A stretch of 64,000 nt of DNA from Colletes latitarsis (GCF_051014445.1 NW_027488368.1:7130001-7194000); one strand, 5' to 3'. Numbered from the stretch's first letter, positions 49,090 to 63,300 are shown. The notes: generated by a model from the sequence alone, not told the origin. Numbers and translations are program-made.

Positions 49090-49770
49090 CCGATTAGTAT
49101 TTTAGAGGATAACGCTGGTTATGTCTGGGTTAGTTCTGGTATTTGCAATCATCTGGCTCATACTTTCGCGTTTTTCGCATACTTGTTCGCCAGATCCTGG
49201 GGTTTTTCTGGATTGGGTCCCGCAGTAATGCGGTACCACACCGAAACAGTCAATTAGACCTGGTTGCGATTAATATTTTAGACGATAATGCCGGTTATGA
49301 CTTGGTTAGGTCTGGGATTTGCCCTCATCAGGCTCGTACTTTCGCATTTTTCGCATACTTGTTGGCCAGATCCAGGGGTTTTTCTGATTTGGATCCCGTA
49401 GTAATGTGGTACCACACTGAAAGAGTCAATAGAAGCTGGTTCCGATTAGTATTTTAGAGGATAACGCTGGTTATGTCTGGGTTAGTTCTGGTATTTGCAA
49501 TCATCTGGCTCATACTTTCGCGTTTTTCGCATACTTGTTCGCCAGATCCTGGGGTTTTTCTGGATTGGATCCTGCAGTAATGCGGTACCACACCGAAACA
49601 GTCAATTAGACCTGGTTGCGATTAATATTTTAGGCGATAATGCCCGTTATGTCTCGGTTAGGTCAGGGATTTGCCCTCATCTGGCTCGTACTTCCGCACT
49701 TTCCCATACTTGTTGGCCAGATCCTGGGCCTTTTCTGGTTTGGATAACGTAGTAATGTGGTACCACACTG
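49090..49770. repeat. 0.7 kb block, pair at 53,293-53,973
   Basis: It matches at an offset of 4,203 bp (22 units plus the 333 bp insertion, minus 2). The shared marks are GGATTGGGTCCCGCAG and the one-base-shorter TCCGCACTTTCCCATAC. The latter mark occurs at about 49,694, 50,927 and 53,897, showing that this small deletion spread through the 49-54 kb segment together with the larger duplications. Confidence 0.77.
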
Positions 49771-52700
49771 AAACAGTCAATAAAAGCTGGTTCCGATTAG
49801 TATTTTAGAGGATAACGCTGGTTATGTCGGGGTTAGTTCTGGTATTTGCAATCATCTGGCTCATACTTTCGCGTTTTTCGCATACTTGTTGGCCAGATCC
49901 AGCGCTTTTTCTGATTTGGATACCGTAGTAATGTGGTTCCACACCGAAACAGTCAATTATACCTGGTTTCGAGTAATATTTTGGAGGATAACGCTGGTTA
50001 TGTTTGGGTTAGATCTGGTATTTGCCCTCATCTGGCTCGTACTTTCGCATTTTTCGCATACTTGTTGGCCAGATCTTGGCCTTTTTCTGGTTTGGATCAC
50101 GTAGTAATGCGGTACCACACTGAAACAGTCAATAAAAGCTGGTTCCGATTAGTATTTTAGAGGATAACGCAGGTTATGTCGGGGTTAGTTCTGGTATTTG
50201 CAATCATCTGGCTCATACTTTCGCGTTTTTCGCATACTTGTTGGCCAGATCCAGCGCTTTTTCTGATTTGGATACCGTAGTAATGTGGTTCCACACCGAA
50301 ACAGTCAATTAAACCTGGTTTCGAGTAATATTTTGGAGGATAACGCTGGTTATGCTTGGGTTAGATCTGGTATTTGCCCTCATCTGGCTCGTACTTTCGC
50401 AATTTTCGCATACTTGTCGACCAGATCTTGGCCTTCTTCTGGTTTGGATCACGTAGTAATGTGGTACCACACTGAAACAGTCAATAGAAGCTGGTTCCGA
50501 TTAGTATTTTAGAGGATAACTCAGGTTATGTCTGGGTTAGTTCTGGTATTTGCAATCATCTGGCTCATACTTTCGCGTTTTTCGCATACTTGTTGGCCAG
50601 ATCCAGCGCTTTTTCTGATTTGGATCCCGTAGTAATGTGGTTCCACCCCGAAACAGTCACTAAAACCTGGTTGAGATTAATAGTTTAGAGAATAACGACG
50701 GTTTTGTCTGGGTTAGGTCTGGTATTTGCCCTCATCTGGCTCGTACTTTCGCATTTTTCGTATACTTGTTGGCCAGATCTTGGACTTTTTCCGGTTTGGA
50801 TCACGTAGTAATGCGGTACCACACCGAAACAGCAAATTAGACCTGGTTGCGATTAATATTTTAGGCGATAATGCCCTTTATGTCTCGGTTAGGTCAGGGA
50901 TTTGCCCTCATCTGGCTCGTACTTCCGCACTTTCCCATACTTGTTGGCCAGATCCTGGGCCTTTTCTGGTTTGGATAACGTAGTAATGTGGTACCACACT
51001 GAAACAGTCAATAAAAGCTGGTTCCGATTAGTATTTTAGAGGATAACGCTGGTTATGTCGGGGTTAGTTCTGGTATTTGCAATCATCTGGCTCACACTTT
51101 CGCGTTTTTCGCATACTTGTTCGCCAGAACCTGGGGTTTTTCTGGATCGGATCCCGCAGTAATGCGGTACCACACCGAAACAGTCAATTAGACCTGGTTG
51201 CGATTAATATTTTAGACGATAATGCCGGTTATGTCTCGGTTAGGTCAGGGATTTGCCCTCATCTGGCTCGTACTTCCGCATTTTTCGCATACTTGTTGGC
51301 CAGACCCTGGGCCTTTTCTGGTTTGGATAACGTAGTAATGTGGTACCACACTGAAACAGTCAATAAAAGCTGGTTCCGATTAGTATTTTAGAGGATAACG
51401 CTGGTTATGTCGGGGTTAGTTCTGGTATTTGCAATCATCTGGCTCATACTTTCGCGTTTTTCGCATACTTGTTGGCCAGATCCAGCGCTTTTTCTGATTT
51501 GGATACCGTAGTAATGTGGTTCCACACCGAAACAGTCAATTAAACCTGGTTTCGCGTAATATTTTGGAGGATAACGCTGGTTATGTTTGGGTTAGATCTG
51601 GTATTTGCCCTCATCTGGCTCGTACTTTCGCATTTTTCGCATACTCGTTGGCCAGATCCAGCGCTTTTTCTGATTTGGACACCGTAGTAATGTGGTTCCA
51701 CACCGAAACAGTCCATTAAACCTGGTTTCGCGTAATATTTTGGAGGATAACGCTGGTTATGTTTGCGTTAGTTCTTGTATTTGCAATCATCTGGTGCATA
51801 CTTTCGCGTTTTTCGCATACTTGTTGGCCAGATCCAGCGCTTTTTCTGATTTGGATACCGTAGTAATGTGGTTCCACACCGAAACAGTCAATTAAACCTG
51901 GTTTCGAGTAATATTTTGGAGGATAACGCTGGCTATGTTTGGGTTAGATCTGGTATTTGCCCTCATCTGGCTCGTACTTTCGCATTTTTCGCATACTCGT
52001 TGGCCAGATCGAGCGCTTTTTCTGATTTGGATACCGTAGTAATGTGGTTCCACACCGAAACAGTCAATTAAACCTGGTTTCGAGTAATATTTTGGAGGAA
52101 AACGCTGGTTAACTTTGGGTTAGATCTGGTATTTGCCCTCATCTGGCTCGTACTATCGCATTTTTCGCATACTTGTTGGCCTGGTCTTGGACTTTTTCTG
52201 GTTTGGATCACGTAGTAATGCGGTACCACACCGAAACTGTCAATTAAACCTGGTTGCGATTAATATTTTAGAGGATAACGCCGGTTATGTCTCGGTTAGG
52301 TCTGGGATTTGCCCTCATCTGGCTCGTACTTTCGCATTTTTCGCATACTTGTTGGCCAGATCTTATCCTTTTTCTGGTTTGGATCACGTAGTAATGCGGT
52401 ACCACACTGAAACAGTCAATAGAAGCTGGTTCCGATTAGTATTTTAGAGGATAACTCAGGTTATGTCTGGGTTAGTTCTGGTATTTGCAATCATCTGGCT
52501 CATACTTTCGCGTTTTTCGCATACTTGTTGGCCAGATCCAGCGCTTTTTCTGATTTGGATCCCGTAGTAATGTGGTTCCACACCGAAACAGTCACTAAAA
52601 CCTGGTTGAGATTAATAGTTTAGAGGATAACGACGGTTTTGTCTGGGTTAGGTCTGGTATTTGCCCTCATCTGGCTCGTACTTTCGCATTTTTCGTATAC

Positions 52701-52844
52701 TTGTTGGCCAGATCTTGGACTTTTTCCGGTTTGGATCACGTAGTAATGCGGTACCACACCGAAACTGTCAATTAAACGTGGTTGCGATTAATATTTTAGA
52801 GGATAACGCCGGTTATGTCTCGGTTAGGTCTGGGATTTGCCCTC

Positions 52845-52860
52845 ATCTGGCTCATACTTT
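52845..52860. repeat. Target-site duplication, left copy, insertion 2
   Basis: ATCTGGCTCATACTTT has the same A as the left target copy of insertion 1, a derived base that independent insertions would not be expected to share. Confidence 0.85.
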
Positions 52861-53177
52861 TTTTTTTTTTTTTTGTCGTGGGGAAAATCTTCGAAAGACT
52901 CCCTCCCACCTCCTTGGGGAGAGGTGGGAGGGGTGTGTGGGATTCCCCGCGCCCGTACAACGACAGGCGCGGGACCTACCCACTAAAAACCCCACGGTGA
53001 CCCTTCGGCACGCTTTGGGAGGATACCGGGAATCGCTCGAAGCATTCTTCCGGTATCCTCCCCGTGCCCGCGCTTTCGCGCCCATCCCCCGGGGGGACAA
53101 TCGGTCCCCCCAGTAGACACACTGCCTCATAGCGGCGGGACGGGGCCACTCCATCCCGCCGCTATCCGTCCCGGGGG
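52861..53177 (-). mobile_element. GC-rich retroposon-like insertion, copy 2
   Basis: It is the same length as the element at 47,075 and matches it throughout, with one difference found by reading the two side by side: C at 52,976 where the first copy has A at 47,190. Even the oligo-T length is the same (17 T including the target bases). Length-variable tails normally differ between independent insertions, so this copy was made by duplication of the surrounding satellite, not by a second retrotransposition. All five inverted repeats are intact. The single difference suggests the duplication is young relative to much of the divergence in the array, or that conversion has kept the copies alike. 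Confidence 0.87.
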
Positions 53178-53193
53178 ATCTGGCTCGTACTTT
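53178..53193. repeat. Target-site duplication, right copy, insertion 2
   Basis: ATCTGGCTCGTACTTT is the same as the right target copy of insertion 1. Downstream satellite matches for about 85 bp, with AGATCTTGACC here where the first has AGATCTTGGCC. Confidence 0.87.
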
Positions 53194-54499
53194 CGCATTT
53201 TTCGCATACTTGTTGGCCAGATCTTGACCTTTTTCTGGTTTGGATCACGTAGTAATGTGGTACCACACTGAAACAGTCAATAGAAGCTGGTTCCGATTAG
53301 TATTTTAGAGGATAACGCTGGTTATGTCTGGGATAGTTCTGGTATTTGCAATCATCTGGCTCATACCTTCGCGTTTTTCGCATACTTGTTCGCCAGATCC
53401 TGGGGTTTTTCTGGATTGGGTCCCGCAGTAATGCGGTACCACACCGAAACAGTCAATTAGACCTGGTTGCGATTAATATTTTAGACGATAATGCCGGTTA
53501 TGTCTTGGTTAGGTCTGGGATTTGCCCTCATCAGGCTCGTACTTTCGCATTTTTCGCATACTTGTTGGCCAGATCCAGGGGTTTTTCTGATTTGGATCCC
53601 GTAGTAATGTGGTACCACACTGAAAGAGTCAATAGAAGCTGGTTCCGATTAGTATTTTAGAGGATAACGCTGGTTATGTCTGGGTTAGTTCTGGTATTTG
53701 CAATCATCTGGCTCATACTTTCGCGTTTTTCGCATACTTGTTCGCCAGATCCTGGGGTTTTTCTGGATTGGATCCTGCAGGAATGCGGTACCACACCGAA
53801 ACAGTCAATTAGACCTGGTTGCGATTAATATTTTAGGCGATAATGCCCGTTATGTCTCGGTTAGGTCAGGGATTTGCCCTCATCTGGCTCGTACTTCCGC
53901 ACTTTCCCATACTTGTTGGCCAGATCCTGGGCCTTTTCTGGTTTGGATAACGTAGTAATGTGGTACCACACTGAAACAGTCAATAAAAGCTGGTTCCGAT
54001 TAGTATTTTAGAGGATAACGCTGGTTATGTCGGGGTTAGTTCTGGTATTTGCAATCATCTGGCTCACACTTTCGCGTTTTTCGCATACTTGTTCGCCAGA
54101 ACCTGGGGTTTTTCTGGATCGGATCCCGCAGTAATGCGGTACCACACCGAAACAGTCAATTAGACCTGGTTGCGATTAATATTTTAGACGATAATGCCGG
54201 TTATGTCTCGGTTAGGTCAGGGATTTGCCCTCATCTGGCTCGTACTTCCGCATTTTTCGCATACTTGTTGGCCAGACCCTGGGCCTTTTCTGGTTTGGAT
54301 AACGTAGTAATGTGGTACCACACTGAAACAGTCAATAAAAGCTGGTTCCGATTAGTATTTTAGAGGATAACGCTGGTTATGTCGGGGTTAGTTCTGGTAT
54401 TTGCAATCATCTGGCTCATACTTTCGCGTTTTTCGCATACTTGTTGGCCAGATCCAGCGCTTTTTCTGATTTGGATACCGTAGTAATGTGGTTCCACAC

Positions 54500-57400
54500 C
54501 GAAACAGTCAATTAAACCTGGTTTCGAGTAATATTTTGGAGGATAACGCTAGTTATGTTTGGGTTAGGTCTGGTATTTGCCCTCATCTGGCTCGTACTTT
54601 CGCATTTTTCGCATACTTGTTGGCCTGGTCTTGGACTTTTTCTGGATTGGATCACGTAGTAATGCGGTACCACACCGAAACTGTCAATTAAACCTGGTTG
54701 CGATTAATATTTTAGAGGATAACGCCGGTTATGTCTCGGTTAGGTCTGGGATTTGCCCTCATCTGGCTCGTACTTTCGCATTTTTCGCATACTTGTTGGC
54801 CAGATCTTGGCCTTTTTCTGGTTTGGATCACGTAGTAATGCGGTACCACACTGAAACAGTCAATAGAAGCTGGTTCCGATTAGTATTTTAGAGGATAACG
54901 CTGGTTATGTCTGGGTTAGTTCTGGTATTTGCAATCATCTGGCTCATACTTTCGCGTTTTTCGCATACTTGTTCGCCAGATCCTGGGGTTTTTCTGGATT
55001 GGATCCCGCAGTAATGCGGTACCACACCGAAACAGTCAATTAGACCTGGTTGCGATTAATATTTTAGACAATAATGCCCGTTATGTCTCGGTTAGGTCAG
55101 GGATTTGCCCGCATCTGGCTCGTACTTCCGCATTTTTCGCATACTTGTTGGCCAGATCCTGGGCCTTTTCTTGTTTGGATAACGTAGTAATGTGGTACCA
55201 CACTGAAACAGTCAATAAAAGCTGGTTCCGATTAGTATTTTAGAGGATAACGCTGGTGATGTCGGGGTTAGTTCAGGTATTTGCAATCATCAGGCTCATA
55301 CTTTCGCGTTTTTCGCATACTTGTTGGCCAGATCCAGCGCTTTTTCTGATTTGGATACCGTAGTAATGTGGTTCCACACCGAAACAGTCAATTAAACCTG
55401 GTTTCGAGTAATATTTTGGAGGATAACGCTGGTTATGCTTGGGTTTGATCTGGTATTTGCCCTCATCTGGCTCGTACTTTCGCATTTTTCGCACACCTGT
55501 AGCCAGATCCTGGGCTTTTTCTGGTTTGGATCACGTAGTAATGTGGTCCCACACCGAAACAGTCAATTAAACCTGGTTGCGATTAATATTTTAGAGAATA
55601 ACGCCGGCTATGTCTCGGTTAGGTCTGGGATTTGCCCTCATCTGGCTCGTTCTTTCGCATTTTTCGCACACCTGTAGCCAGATCCTCGGCTTTTTCTGGT
55701 TTGGATCACGCAGTAATGCGGTACCACACCGAAATAGTCAATAAAACCTGGTTGCGAGTAATATTTTAGAGGATAACGCCGGTTATGTCTGGGTTAGGTC
55801 TGGGATTTGCCCTCATGTGGCTCGTACCTTCGCATTTTTCGCATACTTGTTGGCAAGATGCTGGGCTTTTACTGGTTTGGATCACGTAGTAATGCGGTAC
55901 CACACCGAAACAGTCAATTAAACCTGGTTGCGATTAATATTTTAGAGGATAACGCCGGGTATGTCTCGGTTAGGTCTGGGATTTGCCCTCATCTGGCTCG
56001 TACTTTCGCATTTTTCGCATACTTGTTGGCCAGATCCTGGGCTTCTTCTGGTTTGGATCACGTAGTAATGCGGTACCACACCGAAACAGTCAATTAGACG
56101 TGGTTGCGATTAATATTTTAGAGGATAACGCCGGTTATGTCTCGGTTAGGTCTGGGATTTGCCCTCATCTGGCTCGTACTTTCGCATTTTTCGCATACTT
56201 GTTGGCCAGATCTTGGCCTTTTTCTGGTTTGGATCACGTAGTAATGTGGTACCACACTGAAACAGTCAATAGAAGCTGGTTCCGATTAGTATTTTAGAGG
56301 ATAACGCTGGTTATGTCTGGGTTAGTTCTGGTATTTGCAATCATCTGGCTCATACCTTCGCGTTTTTCGCATACTTGTTCGCCAGATCCTGGGGTTTTTC
56401 TGGATTGGATCCCGCAGTAATGCGGTACCACACCGAAACAGTCAATTAGACCTGGTTGCGATTAATATTTTAGACGATAATGCCGGTTATGTCTTGGTTA
56501 GGTCTGGGATTTGCCCTCATCAGGCTCGTACTTTCGCATTTTTCGCATACTTGTTGGCCAGATCCAGGGGTTTTTCTGATTTGGATCCCGTAGTAATGTG
56601 GTTCCACACCGAAACAGCCAATTAAACCTGGTTGAGATTAATATTTTAGAGGAAACGCCGGTTTTGTCTGGGTTAGGTCTGGTATTTGCCCTCATCTGGC
56701 TCGTACTTTCGCATTTTTCGCATACTTGTTGACCAGATCTTGGCCTTTTTCTAGTTTGGATCACGTAGTAATGCGGTACCACACCGAAACAGTCAATTAA
56801 ACCTGGTTGCGATTAATATTTTAGAGGATAACGCCGGTCATGTCTCGGTTAGGTCTGGGATTTGCCCTCATCTGGCTTGTACTTTCGCATTTTTCGCATA
56901 CTTGTTGGCGAGATCCTGGGATATTTCTGGTTTGGATCACGTAGTAATGCCGTACCACACTGAAACAGTCAATAAAAGCTGGTTCCGATTAGTATTTTAG
57001 AGGATAACGCTGGTTATATCTGGGTCAGTTCTGGTATTTGCATACATCTGGCTCATACTTTCGCGTTTTTCGCATAGTTGTTGGCCAGATCCAGCGTTTT
57101 TTCTGGATTGGATCCCGTAGTAATGTGGTTCCACACCGAAACAGTCAATTAAACCTGCCTGCGATTAATATTTTAGGGGATAACGCCGGTTATGTCTCGG
57201 TTAGGTCTGGGATTTGCCCTCATCTGCCTCGTACTTTCGCATTTTTCGCATACTTGTTTGCCAGATCCTGGGCTTTTTCTGGTTTGGATCACGTAGTAAT
57301 GCCGTACCACACTGAAACGGTCAATAAAAGCTGGTTCCGATTAGTATTTTAGAGGATAACGCTGGTTATGTCTGGGTCAGTTCTGGTATTTGCAAACATC

Positions 57401-60330
57401 TGGCTCATACTTTCGCGATTTTCGCATAGTTGTTGGCCAGATCCAGCGTTTTTTCTGGATTGGATCCCGTAGTAATGTGGTTCCACACCGAAACAGTCTA
57501 TTAAACCTGCCTGCGATTAATATTTTAGAGGATAACGCCGGTTATGTCTCGGTTAGGTCTGGGATTTGCCCTCATCTGCCTCGTACTTTCGCATTTTTCG
57601 CATACTTGTTTGCCAGATCCTGGGCTTTTTCTGGTTTGGATCACGTAGTAATGCCGTACCACACTGAAACAGTCAATAAAAGCTGGTTCCGATTAGTATT
57701 TTAGAGGACAGCGCTGGTTATTTCTGGGTAGTTCTGCTATTTGCAATCATCTGACTCATATTTTCGCGTTTTTCGCATACTTGTCCGCCAGATCCTGGGG
57801 TTTTTCTGGATTGGATCCCGTAGTAATGCGGTAACACACCGAAGCAGTCAATTAGACCTGGTTGCGATAAATATTTTAGACGATAATGCCCGTTATGTCT
57901 CGGTTAGGTCAGGGATTTGCCCTCATCTGGCTCGTACTTCCGCATTTTTCGCATACTTGTTGGCCAGATCCTGGGCCTTTTCTGGTTTGGATAACGTAGT
58001 AATGTGGTACCACACTGAAACAGTCAATAAAAGCTGGTTCCGATTAGTATTTTAGAGGATAACGCTGGTTATGTCGGAGTTAGTTCTGGTATTTGCAATC
58101 ATCTGGCTCATACTTTCGCGTTTTTCGCATACTTGTTGGCCAGATCCAGCGCTTTTTCTGATTTGGATACCGTAGTAATGTGGTTCCACACCGAAACAGT
58201 CAATTAAACCTGGTTTCGAGTAATATTTTGGAGGATAACGCTGGTTATGTTTGGGTTAGATCTGGTATTTGCCCTCATCTGGCTCGTACTTTCGCATTTT
58301 TCGCACACCTGTAGCCAGATCCTGGGCTTTTTCTGGTTTGGATCACGTAGTAATGTGGTCCCACACCGAAACAGTCAATTAAACCTGGTTGCGATTAATA
58401 TTTTAGAGAATAACGCCGGCTATGTCTCGGTTAGGTCTGGGATTTGCCCTCATCTGGCTCGTACTTTCGCATTTTTGGCACACCTGTAGCCAGATCCTCG
58501 GCTTTTTCTGGTTTGGATCACGCAGTAATGCGGTACCACACCGAAATAGTCAATAAAACCTGGTTGCGAGTAATATTTTAGAGGATAACGCCGGTTATGT
58601 CTGGGTTAGGTCTGGTATTTGCCCTCATCTGGCTCGTACTTTCGCATTTTTCGCATACTTGTTGGCCAGATCTTGGACTTTTTCCGGTTTGGATCACGTA
58701 GTAATGCGGTACCACTCCGAAACTGTCAATTAAACGTGGTTGCGATTAATATTTTAGAGGATAACGCCGGTTATGTCTCGGTTAGGTCTGGGATTTGCCC
58801 TCATCTGGCTCGTACTTTCGCATTTTTCGCATACTTGTTGGCCAGATCTTGGCCTTTTTCTGGTTTGGATCACGTAGTAATGTGGTACCACACTGAAACA
58901 GTCAATAGAAGCTGGTTCCGATTAGTATTTTAGAGGATAACGCTGGTTATGTCTGGGTTAGTTCTGGTATTTGCAATTATCTGGCTCATACCTTCGAGTT
59001 TTTCGCATACTTGTTCGCCAGATCCTGGGGTTTTTCTGGATTGGATCACGCAGTAATGCGGTACCACACCGAAACAGTCAATTAGACCTGGTTGCGATTA
59101 ATATTTTAGACGATAATGCCGGTTATGTGATGGTTAGGTCTGGGATTTGCCCTCATCAGGCTCGTACTTTCGCATTTTTCGCATACTTGTTGGCCAGATC
59201 CAGGGGTTTTTCTGATTTGGATCCCGTAGTAATGTGGTTCCACACCGAAACAGTCAATTAAACCTGGTTGAGATTAATATTTTAGAGGAAACGCCGGTTT
59301 TGTCTGGGTTAGGTCTCGTATTTGCCCTAATCTGGCTCGTACTTTCGCGTTGTTCGCATAGTTGTTGGCCAGATCCAGCGTTTTTTCTGGATTGGATCCC
59401 GTAGTAATGTGGTTCCACACCGGAACAGTCAATTAAACCTGCCTGCGATTAATATTTTAGAGGATAACGCCAGTTATGTCTCGGTTAGGTCTGGGATTTG
59501 CCCTCATCTGCCTCGTACTTTCGCATTTTTCGCATACTTGTTTGCCAGATCCTGGGCTTTTTCTGGTTTGGATCACGTAGTAATGCCGTACCACACTGAA
59601 ACAGTCAATAAAAGCTGGTTCCGATTAGTATTTTAGAGGACAGCGCTGGTTATGTCTGGGTAGTTCTGCTATTTGCAATCATCTGACTCATATTTTCGCG
59701 TTTTTCGCATACTTGTCCGCCAGATCCTGGGGTTTTCCTGGATTGGATCCCGTAGTAATGCGGTACCACACCGAAACAGTCAATTAGACCTGGTTGCGAT
59801 AAATATTTTAGACGATTACGCCGGTTATGTCTCGGTTAGGTCTGGGATTTGCCCTCATCAGGCTCGTACTTTCGCATTTTTCGCATACTTGTTGGCCAGA
59901 TCCAGGGGTTTTTCTGGATTGGATCCCGTAGTAATGCGGTACCACACCGAAATAGTCAATAAAACCTGGTTGCGAGTAATATTTTAGAGGATAACGCCGG
60001 TTATGTCTGGGTTAGGTCTGGTATTTGCCCTCATCTGGCTCGTACTTTCGCATTTTTCGCATACTTGTTGGCCAGATCTTGGACTTTTTCCGGTTTGGAT
60101 CACGTAGTAATGCGGTACCACACCGAAACAGTCAATTAAACCTGGTTGCGATTAATATTTTAGAGGATAACGCCGGTTTTGTCTGGGTTAGGTCTGATAT
60201 TTGCCCTCATCTGGCTCGTACTTTCGCATTTTTCGAATACTTGTTGGCCAGATCCAGCGCTTTTTCTGATTTGGATCCCGTAGTAATGTGGTTCCACACC
60301 GAAGCAGTCAATTAAACCTGGTTGAGATTA
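54500..60330. repeat. Right-hand dimer domain
   Basis: A/B dimers continue with no gene. Two GCACACCTGTAGCC modules (about 55,435 and 58,247) lie 2,812 bp apart, four less than 16 units. The marks AGATCCAGGGG and CTCATCAGGCTCG, also seen in both 3.7 kb blocks, recur near 56.5, 59.2 and 59.9 kb. A pair of dimers at 57,036-57,387 and 57,388-57,739 is nearly the same and shares AAACCTGCCTGCG and TAATGCCGTACC; a related unit is at 59,440. Small deletions such as GAGGAAACGCC for GAGGATAACGCC begin to appear near 56.65 and 59.29 kb. Confidence 0.78.
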
Positions 60331-63300
60331 ATATTTTAGAGGAAACGCCGGTTTTGTCTGGGTTAGATCTGGTATTTGCAATCATCTGGCAAATACTTTC
60401 GCTTTTTTCGCATACTTGTTGGCCAGATCCTGGGATATTTCTGGTTTGGATCACGTAGTAATGCCGTACCACACTGAAACAGTCAATAAAAGCTGGTTCC
60501 GATTAGTATTTTAGAGGATAACGCTGGTTATGTCTCGGTTAGGTCTGGGATCTTCCCTGATCTGGTTCGTACTTTCGCATTTTTCGCATACTTGTTGGCC
60601 AGATCCTGGGCTTTTTCTGGTATGGATCACGTAGTAATGTGGTACCACACTGAAACAGTCAATAAAAGCTGGTTGCGATTAGTGTTTTAGAGGATAACGC
60701 TGGTTATGTCTTGGTTAGCTCTGGTATTTGCAATCATCTGGCACATACTTTCGCGTTTTTCGCATAGTTGTTGGCCAGATCGAGCGTTTTTTCTGGATTG
60801 GATCCCGTAGTAATGTGGTTCCACACCGAAACAGTCAATTAAACCTGGTTGCGATTAATATTTTTGAGGATAACGCCGGTTTTGTCTGGGTTAGATCTGG
60901 TATTTGCCCTCATCTGGCTCGCTTTCGCATTTTTCGAATACTTGTTGGCCAGATCCTGGGCTTTTTCTGGTATGGATCACGTAGTAATGTGGTACCACAC
61001 TGAAACAGTCAATAAACGCTGGTTGCGTTGAGTGTTTTAGAGGATAACGCTGGTTATGTCATGGTTAGTCCTGGTATTCGCAATCATCTGGGTCATACTT
61101 TCGCATTTTTCGCATACTTGTTGGCCAGATCATGGGTTTTTTGTGGTTTGGATCCCGTCGTAATGTGGTTCCACACCGAAGCAGTCAATTACACCTGGTT
61201 GCGATTAATATTTTGGTGGTTAACGCTGGTTATGTTTGGGTTAGTTCTGGTATTTGCAATCATCTGGCACATACTTTCGCTTTTTTCGCATACTTGTTGG
61301 CCAGATCCTGGGATATTTCTGGTTTGGATCACGTAGTAATGCCGTACCACACTGAAACAGTCAATAAAAGCTGGTTCCCATTTGTATTTTAGGGGATAAC
61401 GCTGGTTACGTTTGGGTTAGATTTAGTATTTGCAATCATCTGGCACATACTTTCGATTTTTTCGCATACTTGATGGCCAGATCCTGGGATATTTCCGGTT
61501 TGGATCACGTAGTAATGCCGTACCACACTGAAACAGTGAATAAAAGCTGGTTCCGATTTGTATTTTAGAGGATCACGCCGGTTTTGTCTGGGTTAGGTCT
61601 GGTATTTGCCCCCATCTGGCTCGTACTTTCGCATTTTTCGCATACTTGTTGACCAGATCTTGGCCTTTTTCTGGTTTGGATCACGTAGTAATGTGGTACC
61701 ACAATGAAACAGTCAATAAAAGCTGGTTCCGATTAGTATTTTAGAGGACAGCGCTGGTTATGTTTGGGTTAGTTCTGGTATTTGCAATCATCTGACTCAT
61801 ATTTATCGCGTTTTTCGCATACTTGTTCGCCAGATCCTGGGCTTTTTCTGGTTTGGATCACGTAGTAATGTGGTACCACACTGAAACAGTCAATTAGACC
61901 TGGTTGCGATAAATATTTTAGACGATTACGCCGGTTATGTCTCGGTTAGGTCTGGGATTTGCCCTCATCAGGCTCGTACTTTCGCATTTTTCGCATACTT
62001 GTTGGCCAGATCCAGGGGTTTTTCTGGATTGGATCACGTAGTAATGCGGTACCACACCGAAACAGTCAACTAGACCTGGTTGCGATAAATATTTTAGACG
62101 ATAACGCCGGTTATGTCTGGGTTAGGGCTGGTATTTGCCCTCATCTGGCTCGAACTTTCGCATTTCTCGCATAGTTGTTAGCCAGATCCAGCGCATTTTC
62201 TGGATTGGATCTCGTGGTAATGCGGTACCACACTGAAACAGTCAATGAAACCTGGTTCCGTTTAATATTTTAGAGGATAACGCCGGTTATGTCTCGGTTA
62301 GGTCTGGGATTTGCCCACATCTTGCTCGTACTTTCGCACTTTTCGCATACTTGTTGGCCAGATCCTGGGTTTTATATGGTTTGGATAACGTAGTCATGTG
62401 GTACCACACTGAAACAGTCAATAAAAGCTGGTTGCGATTAATATTTTAGAGCATAACGCTGGTTATGTCTGGGTTAGTTCTTGTATTTGCTATCATCTGG
62501 CTCATACTTTCGCGTTTTTCGCATACTTGTTGGCCGGATCCTGGCCTCTTTCTGGTTTGGAACACGTAGTAATGCGGTACCACACCGAAACAATCAGTTA
62601 AACCTGGTTGCGATTAATATTTTGGTGGATAACGCTGGTTATGTCTGGGTTAGTTCTGGTATTTGCAATCATCTGGCTCATACTTTCGCGTTTTTCGCAT
62701 ACTTGTTGGCCGGATCCAGGCCTCTTTCTGGTTTGGATCACGTAGTAATGCGGTACCACACTGAAACAGTCAATTAAACCTGGTTGTGACAAATATTTTA
62801 GAGGAAAACGCCGGTTATGTCTGGGTTAGTTCTGGTATTTGCCCTCATCTGGCTCGTACTTTCGCATTTTTCGCATACTTGTTGGCCAGATCCTGGCCTT
62901 TTTCTGGCTTTGACAACGCAGTAATGTGGTACCACACTGAAACAGTCAATTAAACCTGGTTGTGATTAATATTTTAGGGGAAAACGCCGGTTATGTCAGG
63001 GTTAGTTCTGGTATTTGCCCTCATCAGGCTCGTACTTTCGCATTTTTCGCATACTTGTTGGCCAGATCCTGGCATTTTTCTGGCTTTGACAACGCAGTAA
63101 TGTGGTACCACACTGAAACAGTCAATTAAACCTGGTTACGATTAATATTTTAGAGGAAAACGCCGGTTATGTCTGGGTTAGTTCTGATATTTGCCCTCAT
63201 CTGGCTCGTACTTTCGCATTTTTCGCATACTTGTTGGCCAGCTCCTGGCCCTCTTCTGGTTTGAATCACGTAGTAACGCGGTACCACACCGAAACAGTTA

